64,000 nucleotides of DNA from Cotesia glomerata. Lineage: Eukaryota > Arthropoda > Insecta > Hymenoptera > Braconidae. How positions within the stretch are numbered: the stretch's first letter is position 1; every line of letters starts with the position of its first letter. Location: positions 8,757,323-8,821,322 of the forward strand of contig NC_058162.1 in assembly GCF_020080835.1 (NCBI RefSeq), written 5' to 3'. Shown one piece after another: positions 1 to 13,115 of the stretch. A program made the position numbers and the translations under genes. The notes under the pieces were generated by a model. The model did no database searches. It was not told the origin of the DNA and saw only the letters and a program-made list of their open reading frames with translations.

Positions 1-1
1 C

Positions 2-301
2 GCACCGTTATTGATGGATTACCCGGAAGAATTCGAAGACAAACCACGAGATCTATTTGAACGACCACGGAAACGACCGCAGCAGACGTTGGAGCAGCTG
101 TTAGCCACTTTGACGCCGCTAGACCAAGTTAGGAGTCAACCGTTCCTTCCGCATCAAAAGAGACGTCGATTCACGGCGTATGATCCAGAGCTACGACTAT
201 ATAAGGTGATCCAGACAAGTAACCAGAAATCACCGACTATAGTATCGACGGGAACTACGGCACACGACATGTTGGCCAAATTACGGGGCAGCTCAAGCTA
301 G
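2..301 (+). CDS. 3' end of an LTR-retrotransposon ORF (partial, function not recognised)
   Basis: The reading frame is open to the left edge of the window and stops at TAG 299-301, so only the C-terminal ~99 residues are visible. They are basic and rich in Arg, Gln and Pro (motifs such as RPRKRPQQ and HQKRRRF) and match no domain I recognise. The assignment rests on context: the frame ends about 100 bp before a purine tract directly abutting a TGTCA...TGACA segment that looks like a 3' LTR. This would make it the end of pol or of a downstream ORF of a Gypsy- or BEL-like element on the plus strand. A host exon is possible but less likely. Confidence 0.4.
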   Translation, partial: APLLMDYPEEFEDKPRDLFERPRKRPQQTLEQLLATLTPLDQVRSQPFLPHQKRRRFTAYDPELRLYKVIQTSNQKSPTIVSTGTTAHDMLAKLRGSSS

Positions 302-403
302 AAATAAAGAAACAAAAAGGAAAATGCAAGACGAAAAGTGTCAAACAAAGTTCACCACTTTTCTTTGTAAAGAAAGAGGGGTGTGAAGAAGGTATTATAA
401 GCT

Positions 404-417
404 GGGAGGCGGAGGGG
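404..417 (+). other. polypurine tract of LTR retrotransposon
   Basis: A purine run (GGGAGGCGGAGGGG, interrupted by one C) ends exactly where the putative LTR begins with TGTCA. Such a tract primes plus-strand DNA synthesis in LTR retroelements, and its position supports the LTR boundary. Confidence 0.5.
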
Positions 418-1734
418 TGTCACGAGCGACGGCACCGCGGGCCTCATCGACGGACTGAGCAAGCCACCGCTACCGCGACCACGTCGACTGCCCGTGCTAC
501 GGCATTTATGTATTTAGTTTTAGTTTTGTTTATGAGTTAAATTATTTTGTTAATTATTAATTATTATTGGTTATTATTATTTTTTATTTGTTATTAATTA
601 ATTATTAATAATCATTGGAAACGACGTTGAAAAGTAAAAAAAAAGGAATTCGTTAGTACGCCATCGTCGCGATAGATAGCGTCGCTTATTCGCTCGCAGT
701 AAAAATCGCCGAGCTAATATAAGCGAAACCGCGTCGTGATAATTTTTGTTCTTTCAAAGAACAAAAATTGACTTTATCTGAAATTAATAATTAATTAAAA
801 TATTTCGAATAAATTCGAAATATCCAATTAATAATTCATTTCTAAGTCCCAGCGACTATTTAGTATGGGAAAATAATTCTACGAAAATTATTTATTTTGT
901 ATAAAAATTATTTTCTAAGTGTCGTGGATGAATTAGTATGAAAATGTATTTTGATTGGAATTTATGAAATCAGTTCAATTGATTGAATAAATTTAATATT
1001 TAATTTCGGAAATTTAAATAAAAACTTAGAAACTGTCGGGGATTTCCCGAAGTTCGACGGCGAGCGATAGGTGGCGATAATTCGCCAATAATTTTCGCTG
1101 TTAGTAATAATTTTCGGGTTGATAAAGCCCGAAAATTATCCGCCGTTGAGCAACCTTTCTCTGGGGTTAATTTCTCGTCTAGAGACTTCTGGCCGAGGAA
1201 TTAGAAGAGGGTCCACTCTACCTGGTGCGGACTACCACAGGTAAGTGAACTTGATCTCCTACGAGAAAAGGCGACTCTCCACCTGGAGGCCTTCAGCCAA
1301 AAGGTGGCAACCACAGCCGATTAGGTGGGGCGAGGTGGATTTTATTCACTCTCTCCTTGGGAAACGCGAAGTAGGGCCTGCGGGGCGGCACTAGTCACCC
1401 GTCAGGAATCTGGCACCAGAGGGCCGACGGAAGGGAAATAGCGACGCGTTTTTGTAAACAACGGGAGTATGATATTACCGAAGTCGGTAATGATATTAGT
1501 AAACGCCGTGTATGTATGGGTTTTGTTTAATTAATCGCCATTATTGTAAAATGTATAAATTTAATGTTTTGTTTATTAGAATAAAGAGGTTTTGTTTTTG
1601 ATAATTATAATTAAATTTTCGAGTTTAATTAATTTAGATTTACTCTCGGTAGAATCCTGGACTCCGGCGAGCTTAAATCGAGCCGGGGGTAAAAATACGT
1701 CAAAAAGTACCCGTTCAACCTAAAATCATTGACA
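418..1734 (+). mobile_element. 3' long terminal repeat (about 1.3 kb)
   Basis: The segment starts TGTCA and ends TGACA, a short terminal inverted repeat typical of LTRs, and follows directly on the polypurine tract. An AATAAA polyadenylation signal lies near 1580. The 5' LTR would be outside the window, so identity between the two LTRs and the target-site duplication cannot be tested. The right boundary is the weaker of the two. Confidence 0.5.
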
Positions 1735-2069
1735 CACAACAAGACAGATACATTCATAACAATCACAAGTAAGGTTAGGCTTACAAACATAAGTAATAGA
1801 GCGCGACTACCGACTTTCGAACTTTCTGCCGCCTCGTGTCTCGTTGTCAGAGCATGAATACATTTTTCGGCTCCTCGTCGTAGAGCGCATGCGCGACTAA
1901 ACCACGGCATAAAAGTGAGGCTTTCTGCCGTGAAATCGCAACGAGAACCCCGTACTTTCGACCGGCGTAGTAAGAAAACTTATTACTCGTCAACTAAGAA
2001 TTTCAGTTAAATTTTATAGGAATAACTTTCTTCTTAAAATTGCCTAAATTAATTCATTTAAAAAAAATG
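1735..2069. other. gap without a recognised gene
   Basis: The stretch 1790-1970 is richer in CpG than its surroundings (runs such as GAGCGCATGCGCG). There is no supported coding frame. A similar CpG-rich stretch with a GCATGCGCG core occurs at 31190-31260, but I could not establish homology. Confidence 0.4.
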
Positions 2070-2765
2070 AGAAAAACGGTTGACCCTGAAGGCCATCCCT
2101 GCAACTTCCCGCTAATTCCATACCTAGGCGCTTAAAATTGCACCTATGACGTTTTCGAGCTTTTCGAGCTCAAAAATACAATTTGTGTATTATTTTGAGC
2201 TCTCCGAGCTCAGAGAGATAGCTTTTCTATGCTTTTTAACTCTTCGAGCTCAAAAGTCTTATCAACATTCGATGAAACACGATTTTTCTAATTTTCAATT
2301 TGCTGTAACTTTTTAATAAATCAACCGATTTTCACGCGGTAGGCGGCGATCGATGTGGTTTTTTGAGCTCTGTAAATGATTCTGAACAACAAAATTGATC
2401 TGATGAAAAATTTCGGAGTTATTACAAAAAAAAACTTTTTTCGATTTTTTTCGACAACGATATCTTACGAACGCATCAACCGATTCTGACGCTCTATGTA
2501 GCGATCGATGCGGAATTTCAAGGTTAAGAGCTGATTAGTTTTTGAAGTTGATCGGTTCAGCCAATTCGGAGGTATTTAAAAAAAATGAAAAAAAAAAAAA
2601 AAAACAACTTTTTTTGTCACTTTTTTTCACTTTTTTTGCAATTTCTCGAAATCTACTGGTCCGAATCGGTTTCAACTTACAGGAAATCTAAGTTTGGCGA
2701 AGCCCTTTCGAATGACACCAACCGCGATGAAATCGGTCAAGCCGTTCAAAAGTTACGAGGGGTTT

Positions 2766-2769
<4 letters not shown>

Positions 2770-2812
<43 letters not shown>
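2770..2812. repeat. (CA)n microsatellite, left side of LINE insertion
   Basis: Uninterrupted CA dinucleotides run directly into LINE sequence at 2813. A second (AC)n block resumes at 3608-3650 after the LINE, as expected if the LINE inserted inside one tract. Confidence 0.8.
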
Positions 2813-2814
<2 letters not shown>

Positions 2815-3605
2815 ACCAGTATATCGACTGAGTGCCCTACGAGTAGCTAGTGCCTTCCGCACTATATCAGAAGAAGCAGTGTGGTCAACTGCACTGAGCC
2901 CTGAAGAACTTAGAATTGAAGAACGGCAGAAGAGCATAGGCCGATGGCAACTACAATGGGATGCTGCAGAGAAGGGTAGGTGGACGCACCGTCTCATACC
3001 TCGGATCGACATTTGGCTTAACCGGAATCACGGTGAGGTCAATTACTATCTTACGCAGATGTTGTCGGGACATGGGTGTTTTCGAGAGTATCTACACCGC
3101 TTTAAGCACGATGACTCTTCGGAGTGCCCGTCCTGCCCAGGAGCTGCTGAAGACGCGGAGCACGTCTTCTTTGTATGTCCTCGTTTCGATCCACAGCGTG
3201 AAGAACTGGAGAGAGGATCCTGAACCAGAGAATGCAACCAGATTCACTAGTAGAAGCAATGTTGTCATCAGAAGCTGCCTGGAACGCTACCAACACGTTT
3301 GCAACAGAAGTCCTTAAAGACTTGCGTTCCACCGAAAGAAAAAGAGCAAATAGCAGAAGATAGAAGGAAGGTAGTTAACACCTTGGCCACCAGAAGGAAG
3401 AGCAGTAGCTAGATCCTCCCTTCACGAAGTAATGCCTGACGGCGGTTTCCATGAGGGATTAGAGGAAAGAAGGAAAAGGGGTTTAGGGTTTAGTGGGTAG
3501 AGGCGTTAGTGTCGAGTTTTAGTATGACGCTGCGTCGAGTCGCCACATATCCAGGCCAAACAGCTATGCCTAGAATCCGTAAAAAGGATTCCCCCCCCCC
3601 CTAAA

Positions 3606-3607
<2 letters not shown>
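2813..3607 (+). mobile_element. R1-clade LINE, 5'-truncated 3' fragment
   Basis: This is the C-terminal end of an R1-type ORF2 followed by a 3' UTR ending in CCCCTAAAAAAA against the (AC)n tract. Recognisable parts are the RVASAFRTISEEAV segment, the GRWTHRLIPRIDIWL segment, YYLTQMLSGHGCF, and a C-rich motif of the R1 CCHC type (CPSCPG...AEHVFFVCPRF). The frame shifts near 3215 and the C-terminus continues in another frame to TAG 3361-3363. All upstream endonuclease and RT sequence is missing. It resembles, but is not the same subfamily as, the longer copy at 4618-8784. Confidence 0.8.

Positions 3608-3650
<43 letters not shown>
3608..3650. repeat. (AC)n microsatellite, right side of LINE insertion
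   Basis: This AC dinucleotide tract between the LINE 3' end and the continuation of family A (ACAGATGTACGGACATCATC) is the far half of the tract starting at 2770. Confidence 0.8.
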
Positions 3651-3656
<6 letters not shown>

Positions 3657-4497
3657 ACATACAGATGTACGGACATCATCGTGAAAATAGTCAGGAAAGC
3701 TTCCTAGGACCTCGAAACGTCGAGATTCGATGAAAACTCGATTTTTGTAAAAACGGGGTAAAACCAATAACTTACCGATTTTCGAAAATTTTCAATTTTC
3801 TTAGCGGGAAGTTAAAAATTAGAAAAATGGTTAACCCTGAAAGCCATCCCTGCAACTTCTCGCCAATTCTATACCTAAACGCTTGAAATTGCACTTATGA
3901 CGTTTTTGAGCTCTTTGAGCTTAAAAATACAATTTGCGTGTTACTTTGAGCTCCCTGAGCTCAAAAAAATAGCTTTTGTATACTTTTGAGCTCTTCGAGC
4001 TCAAAAGTTTGATATTCCACTCTTTTTTGAATTTTCAAATAGCGATAACTTTTGAATGAATGAACCGATTTTCACGCGGTTGGTGGCATTAGACGCAATT
4101 TTTTAAGTTTCATGAAGAATCTTCAAGTTCAAATTGATAGAACGAAAAATTTTGGAATAATTCCAAAAAATCACTTTTTTTGGTTTTCTTTCGTCAACGA
4201 TAACTCACGAACGAATCAACCGATTTTAACCGGACTGGCGCCGATCGACGTGGTTTTTTGATGTTGAAAGCTGATTAGTTTTTGGAATTTATCGGTAGAG
4301 TAATTTAAAAGTTATTCCAAAAAAACCACTTTTGAAAAAATTTTTTTTTGTAGTTTTTTTAAGATTTCTCAAAATCTATTGGTTCGAATCGGTCCAAATT
4401 GCATTCAAAATCTAAGTTTGGTCAAGTTCATTCGAATGACACCAACCGCGATCAAATCGGTCAAGCCGTTCAAAAGTTATGAGAGGTTTACATACAT

Positions 4498-5540
<1,043 letters not shown>

Positions 5541-5544
<4 letters not shown>

Positions 5545-8522
5545 CACGCATATTACAAGGCAACCTGAATAGGTGCGCCTTGGCGCAAAATCTACTGCGC
5601 CAGCGTGTTTTCGAAGATAAAATTGACGTCTGCTTTATCTGCGAGCAATATCTAAACATTGAAGGTAAAACATGGTTCGCAGACGAAACGAGCACGGCAG
5701 CAATTTGGATTGTGAACACAAAGAACGTTACCGTCAACAACAGCGGAGGTGGAGCAGGTTTTGTCTGGATTCAAACCCCCACAACCTACTTCATGAGCGT
5801 CTATCTCTCATCTAACGAAGGGATTAGTGTGTTCCGACAGAAACTCGCAAATATAGAAGATGCGATCACTAAGTTCGACGGCGAAGTTATCGTAGCCGGA
5901 GACTTCAACGCTAAATCGGCTGAGTGGGGCGCTGCTTTCTCCGACACCAGAGGAAACGAGGTCGCTGACGTCGTGGCTAGACTCGACCTCATATTGCTGA
6001 ACACCGGGAGCACCACGACCTTTAGAAGACCAGGGTACCAAGAATCTATCCTCGACATCTCATTGGCGACTCCAAGGACTGCCAACATGATTGAAGACTG
6101 GACAGTATCCGAAGAATACAGTGGCAGTGATCACCAGTTTGTGACATTCAGCGTTGGATTGGCATTTCCTCCGGTTTCACAACGCGACGTTTCTAAGCGG
6201 AAGTGGAATGCCAAAAGCCTTGATCCAGAGGCATTGCAAGCTTCACTCGCACGAAGCTGGTCTATCCTCCAGAACAACCCGACACCGGATACCTGCAGCG
6301 CGACGGAAAAGGCCGTGCTAAACACGATGAAGGAAATTACTGCCGCATGTGACGCCTCTATGCCGCGGCTGAAAAACCAGAGCTTCCACAGGCCGGCGTA
6401 CTGGTGGTCAGCAGACATAGCAGAACCGCAAAATATGCCATCAGCTACGTCGCCGAGCAACGAGAGCTACGAAACGCTCCCCAAGCCAGGACTTGTATTC
6501 AAAAGAGTACAAGCAGGCCAAAAAGACGCTAAACCGAGCCATTAAAGCAAGTAAAGCGAAACTGTGGAAAGAGATCTGCAACGATCTCGACAATGACCTC
6601 TGGGGTAAAGCCTACCAAATTGTCGCCAAACGACTTGGAAAGGCTTCACCAGAGTCGCCGAAGTCTCCTGCCTTGATGGAGAGCATTGTAACGGAGCTTT
6701 TCCCCAAACACCCACCGCGGGAGAAGAAACACTACACTAAGAACAGCGAAGTAACACCCTTCACAACTAAGGAATTACAAGACGCGGCCAAGTCACTCAA
6801 AACAGGAAAGGCACCTGGACCTGATGGCATCCCGGCATCGGTGATCAAAACTGTAGCCCTGGAATATCCAGACATACTCCTGAACACCTACAACGCATGC
6901 TTGGCAACTGGCACGTTTCCCGTGGTCTGGAAACGGCAGAGATTGGTTCTCTTAGACAAAGGTAAGGGAACCCCCATAACACCTTCGTCGTTTAGACCAC
7001 TCTGTATGCTGGACATTGCTGGAAAACTGCTCGAGAAGCTCATACAAGGGAGACTTCGCAACGACATAGACCGTGCTGGAGGTTTTGCCGCAAACCAACA
7101 CGGCTTCCGGAAAGGATGTTCAACAGTCGGCGCGATCCAGAAAGTCGTAGCGACAGCGAGAGAAGCATGGACTGGTAGCCTCAAAGCCCGCAAGGTGTGT
7201 CTTGTCCTCACGCTAGACATTAGAAATGCCTTTAACAGCGCAAATCGGAGAGATATTTTGGACGCCCTGGAGCACAGATTTGACGTGGAGCCGGAGAATC
7301 TGGCACTAGTCGACAACTACCTTGACGAGAGAAAGCTGATAGCAGAAACCACGGAAGGTCCACAAGAATACGCCATAACGGCTGGCGTGCCGCAAGGCTC
7401 AATAATGGGGCCCGATCTATGGAACGCGGACTACGACGAGCTTCTGGAAATCCCGTTGCCAAAGCAAGTGGAGCTAACGGGCTTTGCAGACGACGTCGCG
7501 GCCACGATAATAGTAGACAGCGTAGAGGAGGCCGAACTACTCGTTCGGGAAACCATTGATGCTGTCGGGACTTGGCTCGATAAACACCACCTGAAACTCG
7601 CAAAACACAAAACCGAGATGGTCGTTCTGACTCGCCAAAAATGGTTCCCAAAACTATTTGCTGTGGACATGGGAGGAATAACGCTAACGTCAACAAGGGC
7701 CCTGCGCTATCTGGGGGTAATGATAGACGAGAAACTATCTTTCCGCAAACACCTCGATAGTGCATGCCAGAAAGCTAGCAAGACGGTGTCTAGCCTAGCA
7801 AGAATTATGACGAATACTATGGGACCAAAAACCAAAAAGAGGAGAGTCCTTCTGGAAGCAGTCCATTCGATACTGCTTTATGGAGCGGAAATATGGGCAG
7901 ATATATTAAAGCAGAAAACCTATCGGCGGAAAATGGCAGCAGTACAGCGGCGAGGCGCTCTCAGAGTTGTCTGCGCCTACCGCACGGTTTCCGAAGCGGC
8001 TGTATTGGTCATTGCGGGAGCTGCGCCCATCGACCTATTAGCGTTCGAGAGAGCAAGACTCTACGACGCTAAAATCGGTGGCGAAAACATGAAGGAGGCA
8101 AGAACGAGGATAAAAACGGAAACGCAGCAAGAGTGGCAGGACCGATGGACGTCGGGAGAGACAGGCAGATGGACAGCGCGACTGATCCCAAACATCAACG
8201 TCTGGCTTTCTCGGAAGCACGGGGACACGGACTTCTTTCTGACCCAGCTACTGACGGGACATGGGCAGTTCAATGCCTATCTATTCAAGATGGGTTTGCA
8301 CAGCACACTAACGTGCAAATACTGTCCAGACAAAATTGACAACGCCGAGCACACGTTTTTCGTCCAAATAAGGACGATAGAATCTGCACCGAAGAAACAA
8401 TGGGCACCGCGCTCTCCCCTGAGAGCTTGGTAACCTGCATGATCAAAAAAGAAGAAAACTGGACAGCTGTAGTAGCCTACGCGCAGCGTCTCTTGAAAGA
8501 AAAAATCGCAGAAAGGGATTAG
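5541..8522 (+). pseudogene. LINE ORF2 (APE endonuclease + reverse transcriptase), frameshifted
   Basis: The start ATG 5541 overlaps the ORF1 stop. Residues 1-230 are an apurinic-type endonuclease (VAGDFNAKSAEWG with the catalytic Asp/Asn, and SDHQFV near its end). The frame changes between about 6420 and 6500 into the reverse transcriptase: APGPDGIPASVIK, LDIRNAFNSANR, GVPQGSIMGPDLWN and the catalytic FADD box (FADDVAATI, in place of YADD). The C-terminus has GRWTARLIPNINVWL and a CX2C motif near 8315, where the usual HX4C part is disrupted. A second frame break near 8360 leaves a stop at 8431-8433, while the natural end continues in another frame to TAG 8520-8522. Confidence 0.85.
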
Positions 8523-8933
8523 AAACCAGTAATAACAAGAAGTAGGTGTCGTGAGGCACAACATGGACTGAATTGAAGTAATGCTAACGCGGTCCTGATC
8601 CAGTCTTCCCTGTAACATCTATAGGGAAACGAGAGAGGAGGATGTTTAGTCGGTATTGTTGCAAAATAATATTGTCTTCTGAGTCCGATATACCCAGGCA
8701 CCAACACCTAGTCCTGGCAACAACACCAAGTCCTGGCATACGTAAACGTATTTTACCTCCTCTATAAAAAAAAAAAAAAAAAAAGACATACAGACACCAT
8801 CGCGGAAATTGTCAGGGAAGCTTCCTAGGGCCTCGAAACGTCGAGATTCGATGAAAACTCGATTTTTGTAAAACCGGGTGAAAACAATAACTTCCCGATT
8901 TTTGAAAATCTTCAATTTTCTTAGCGGGAAGTT

Positions 8934-9362
8934 AAAAAATTTTTTTAAACAATTTCTAAAGCATTTGGGAGCTTTCTATGATAAGGTATCTCAGAAATTA
9001 TTAATTAAATTTACTTAATATTTCAGTAAATGTTTTCAAGATATTACAATTCAAAAAAATATAAAAAAAAAAATTTATTTTAATCAATTTCAACATTGAA
9101 CTATCTTAAGGGTTTGCTACAAAAACAAAACTGTATTAAAATCTATGTTTTGTTATCATACTATATGATTTATTATCCACATGCTAACAATAATTTCTTA
9201 CCACAACTTCTTTTATATTATCCTATCAAAAATTTTTTATCAGTGTAAGATAAAAATATTAATAACAATAATAATTAATATTTCCAACAAAATTTATCTA
9301 TATTTGACATTAATTTGAATAATTAATAACTTTTAGAATTATTTTGAGTGACAAATTGTTAA
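8934..9362. other. AT-rich gap with a degenerate repeat end
   Basis: There is no coding frame. The stretch 9115-9260 resembles the right end of the element at 30243-33110 (shared motifs around TTATCC, TACCACA, CTTTTATATTATCCTATCAA), so it is probably an old fragment of that family. Confidence 0.4.
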
Positions 9363-10666
9363 TTATTGTACAGACTTGGGCGGCGAAGGGGTGAGAAGTT
9401 CGACGGGTAATCTTGGCGCTAATCCTCTCATTGAAGCCCATTGCCCGTCGCAGAGCTGATGAAACGTCAATTCGATAACCAATTTACCGCCCAGAGTTCC
9501 TGGACCGAGGCAAATTGCGCCGGCCCCAGATTGCCAAAAGTTACTGCGATTCACATTTTTTCAGCAATACTATTAGTGTTATTATTATTATTATTACTAT
9601 TACTGTTACTATTGTTATTACTAGTACTGTGATTATTAGAATTAATGTTGTGATTATTCCGGGCGAAGTACATCTTTCTGAGCCACATTGCGAGATAAGC
9701 AACTTCGCAATCACAATGCCAAGGATTACGGGAGAGCCGTAACTGCTGAATCATTGGTACACTATCTAAAAAACGGCCAGGCACGTAAGACAGCTGATTG
9801 CTTTCTAACTGTCTATAAAATAATTAAATTTATAATTATTTGAACTTAACAATTATATGGAATTTAAAATTATCAATTTATTTTGACTTTTGGTCACTGA
9901 CTAAAAAAAAAAAAAAAAAAAAATTCATGTTTTGAGAAAATTTAAGTATTGATAAAATTAAAAAAGAAAATAATTTAATTATACTCGTGCTTCGTCCTCA
10001 AGATTATTAACGTTCAGAGTTTTATGATCTAGTCCTTATATTTCCTAAAACAGAAATCTTCCTGGGGAAAGCTGTCAGGATTGGGAGAGAGTTAATAATC
10101 TTTTCGGATGAAACACATCGTATAATTATGATAGAACACTTGGTAAGTCCGTTTAATCTTTAATTTTAGTCGAAAAATATTAAATGATAAAAGAAAAAAA
10201 TTTTTTTTCAGCAGGCATAAAATTAAAAAAGAAAAAACTAATAAAATAAATTGTAAATAAAAACTCTCAATTAATGTAATGAAGTAAAATGAAAAAAAAG
10301 TTTGGGGTTAAAAATAAAGTAGATAAAAAATTAATTAAAATTTTAATGTCAACAGATACTTACAGTTTTTTCAAAAAAGGAGTATCTTTTAAAACATCTG
10401 ACTGCAGACGACGAATTCGGTTTGAATGAAGAAATAAAGACGTCAAATTTCCCAGTCCTTGAAAGTCTCCGTCGGATAATTTTTCTAAAGCATTGCCGTA
10501 AAGTACCAATTGCTGCAATGCAGGTGTCTGAAGAAATATACCTTTCGGAAGGACTTTTATATGATTTTTGCCTAACCTCAATTCTTTCAACGCTTTCAGT
10601 CCAGTAAAAGCTTCTTTGTTTAACTGGGAATTCAAGATCCAATTTGAATTTCTAAATACTAATTGA

Positions 10667-10697
<31 letters not shown>

Positions 10698-13115
10698 GAT
10701 GATTACTTGACTTATCAAATTATTAGATAGATCCAAAGTAGCTAGAGCCTCCAAATTTATGAATAAATCCGCAGGGATAACTTTTATTTGATTGTCCCTA
10801 AGGATCAGTTCAATCAAATTTCCAAGCGAGTCAAAGAGCCCAATTTGGAGCTCGCGAAGGTGGTTTTCTTCCAATTTGAGGCACTTTAAGTTTATCAAGT
10901 CCTTGAAGATATTCTTATCGAGGTGAGATAATTGGTTCTTTGAAAGCAAGAGATCTTCGAGCTCTTTGAGATTGAAGAAAATGTCCGTGGGTAGTTCTGA
11001 TATTTTGTTGGAAGAGATGTCTAGTAGCAGGAGGGCTGTGTTCGCGACGAACAAACCTTCCGGTAATGTTTGCAATTTATTTGAAGATAAATCTCTAAAA
11101 GTTTTAAGAATTCATTGTTAATTTCTTTTATTTTATTTTTTTTTTTTTTTGAAACAATAAGTTTACTTACACAATCTCGAGATAACGCATACGCAAAAAT
11201 AAATTCTGATGAAGATCACGGAGTAAATTTTTACTGAATCGTAAGTGGGTGATACTGTAGAGGGAGTAGAATGAATTTAATGGCAAATGTTCGATCATAT
11301 TATTACTCAAGTCTCTGAAAAAAATTATTTATTTTTTTACATATTATTGTGTTCTATACAAAAATATGCGTGATAAGTGATTACATATGGTCATATATGG
11401 TTACACATGATCACATATAACCATGTATGATCACATAAAATCATATATGGGATCAGTATGGCCACGTAAAGCCACATTTGGTTGAATATGATCACGGATG
11501 TAACTATACAGAAAAAAAGATTTACTTGAGCCAAGAAAATATTTTTCTTCCTAATTATTTTCTTGACCGAAAAAAAAATTTTTTTTTGACACAAGAAATT
11601 TCACTTATTCCAACCAAATTGATTCTTTCGCTTTCAGAAATACGTATCTTAGTCCAAGACAATTTATTTAAGTCAAGAAAAACTTGTTTTGAGAAAATTC
11701 AGCCTCTTGGTCCAAAAAATTTAGTTCTTGATAGAAGTAAATTTTCATTAATATTTTTATTGATTAACATGTCAAATGGGAAGATCAAATAATATTGAAT
11801 CTTTTTTTTTCATTCAATATGCATAATTGCACGCTAAAATAATATAAAATGGGTATCAAATATTCAAGAGAAAAATTTTCTCAAGGTGAGAAAATTTTTT
11901 TCTCAGCTGAAGTAAGTGGCGCTGCTTCCCTAAAGTATCTGAAAATCTTGATCAAATATAAAAATTAATTGTATCAAGTATTTATGATAATTTGAAACAA
12001 GAAAAAATTACTTCCACCGAGAATAGAATTTCAAGAAAAATTTTTACTTCGGCCAACATAACTTCGGTGTGCACTCGAAAATTTTCTTAAGCCAAGAATT
12101 TTGTTCTCCAGTCAAGAAATTTTTCTTTCTGTGTATACATATGACCATTATGTTCCATACGATCATATATAACCATATACTATCACATACAATTGTATAA
12201 GAGGCCACATATGATCACATAATACCACGTATGGTCACATATGTTCATGTGTTATAATGTATGATTGCATATACGATCACCTATGATCATTTATGTGATT
12301 ATATATGATCATACTGGTCATATGTGATCACGCCAAACTATACGATCATGTATGTGACTATATATGATCATACAAGGTCCCATATAATCATACATGGTCA
12401 CATATGATCATATATGGTCACACTAATCTTCTATTGATTTTGATATAATTTTTATGTTAAAAAAAACTCACAAATCCTTTAGTTCAGTCAAATTTCTAAA
12501 CGTATCCCTATGCAAAGCCGTCAACTGATTGCTCCCAAGGTCCCTGAAAATAATACCCTGAATAAATTACCCTTCTTTCTCTAACAACCAAACTCCCAAA
12601 AGAAAAAATGCAAATTACAATTTAATGATATCCTGTGGAACAAGTTGCCCAGCCGGAATATCAAATAGACCATAACGCCAGCAAGAAATGGACTTTGTTT
12701 CCGGTCTGCACTTACAAGGACCTTCTACACAAACTTCCCAGTCCTCCGGCCAGCCCCGAATTTGCCAAACTAAACCCAAATGTAAAAGGGAGTTAGTTAA
12801 CAAAGACACCGACCCGAATCGTCTAATTCAGTAAATTATGCATGAATTCATTATAATTATTATCATTATTAAACTTATACCTGGTTGTTCCATTGCCCGT
12901 AAGCGTCGCTCCAGCCTAGAAACTCGGCTCTCGACATCTTCGATGTTTAGTTTTCTCTCTTCGTCCTTACCCTCGCTCTCGTATTCATCGCAACTTTTCT
13001 TGTCCTTGCACAAGCTGTTACTATTTACAACACCCACGAAAACAATACAAAAAATAATAATAAATAACTTTAATTGGGATTCTAGAGAAAAATTGAAACA
13101 TCTGGGACTGGACAT
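9363..13115 (-). CDS. secreted leucine-rich-repeat protein (8 exons, 523 aa)
   Basis: I assembled exons 13115-12881, 12769-12619, 12543-12472, 11314-11171, 11094-10707, 10623-10364, 9812-9672 and 9543-9363. They join in phase at GT/AG sites and sum to 1572 nt, exactly 524 codons with the stop. The N-terminus has a signal peptide (LKLFIIIFCIVFVGVV), then a Lys/Glu-rich segment, an LRRNT cysteine cluster (CVEGPCKC...SC), about ten 24-residue LRRs (DLSSNKLQTLPEGLF, LDISSNKISELPTDIF) and an LRRCT domain (NPWHCDCEVAYL...IC...LCDGQW). No membrane helix follows, so the product should be extracellular. Exon 12543-12472 is 72 nt, exactly one repeat. The donor at 9671 (GTACTT) is weak but is the only phase-compatible one I found. 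The specific orthologue is not recognised; LRRs of this type bind proteins. Confidence 0.85.
9570..9640. repeat. (ATT)n-like trinucleotide repeat in last LRR intron
   Basis: Imperfect ATT/ACT triplets lie inside the final intron of the LRR gene. Read through, they would encode an Asn/Ser run, but splicing at 9671/9544 removes them and keeps the LRRCT cysteine pattern. Confidence 0.6.
11380..11505. repeat. TGATCA-rich degenerate satellite, left block
   Basis: Degenerate ~10-bp units of the type TATGATCACA/TATGGTCACA alternate on both strands. The block lies in the long third intron of the LRR gene and continues at 12130-12425 beyond a repeat insertion. Related blocks are at 20110-20210 and 22800-23195. 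Confidence 0.7.
11509..12131. repeat. family B repeat (CTTGAGCCAAGAAAAT motifs) inserted in satellite
   Basis: The segment starts ACAGAAAAAAAGATTTACTTGA and ends CTTTCTGTGTATAC, giving a short terminal inverted repeat. It is filled with variants of TTCTTGANNCAAGAAAAT on both strands. Satellite sequence lies on both sides, so it probably inserted there. The part up to ~11955 is matched in reverse at 29357-29873. Shorter relatives occur at 16434-16607, 27355-27470 and 37490-37720. Apparent ORFs here are shadows of repeat conservation. Confidence 0.6.
12132..12425. repeat. TGATCA-rich degenerate satellite, right block
   Basis: This continues the 11380-11505 block (units such as CATATGATCATATATGGTCACA). 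It has many BclI-type TGATCA palindromes and no coding potential. Confidence 0.7.

Larger units (their letters stand above)
2070..3813 (+). repeat. family A interspersed repeat, copy 1, interrupted by a LINE
   Basis: The head (GAAAAACGGTTGACCCTGAA...) carries AACTTCCCGCTAA at 2103, and the tail ends with its inverse TTAGCGGGAAGTT at 3801-3813. The body has GAGCTC-rich short palindromes and an internal (CA)n tract. The same layout recurs at 3820-8933, 28851-30020 and 58566-59219. Without insertions the unit is about 650 bp. It is probably a non-autonomous DNA transposon with short subterminal inverted repeats. No target-site duplication was identified. Confidence 0.6.

Noticed and set aside
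9441..9742. Plus-strand ORFs with Leu/Ile runs
   Set aside because: Antisense to the LRRCT exons and the trinucleotide repeat.
11478..11792. ORF similar to the one at 29513-29722
   Set aside because: Similarity is due to the family B repeat being present in both places in opposite orientation; composition and context are non-coding.
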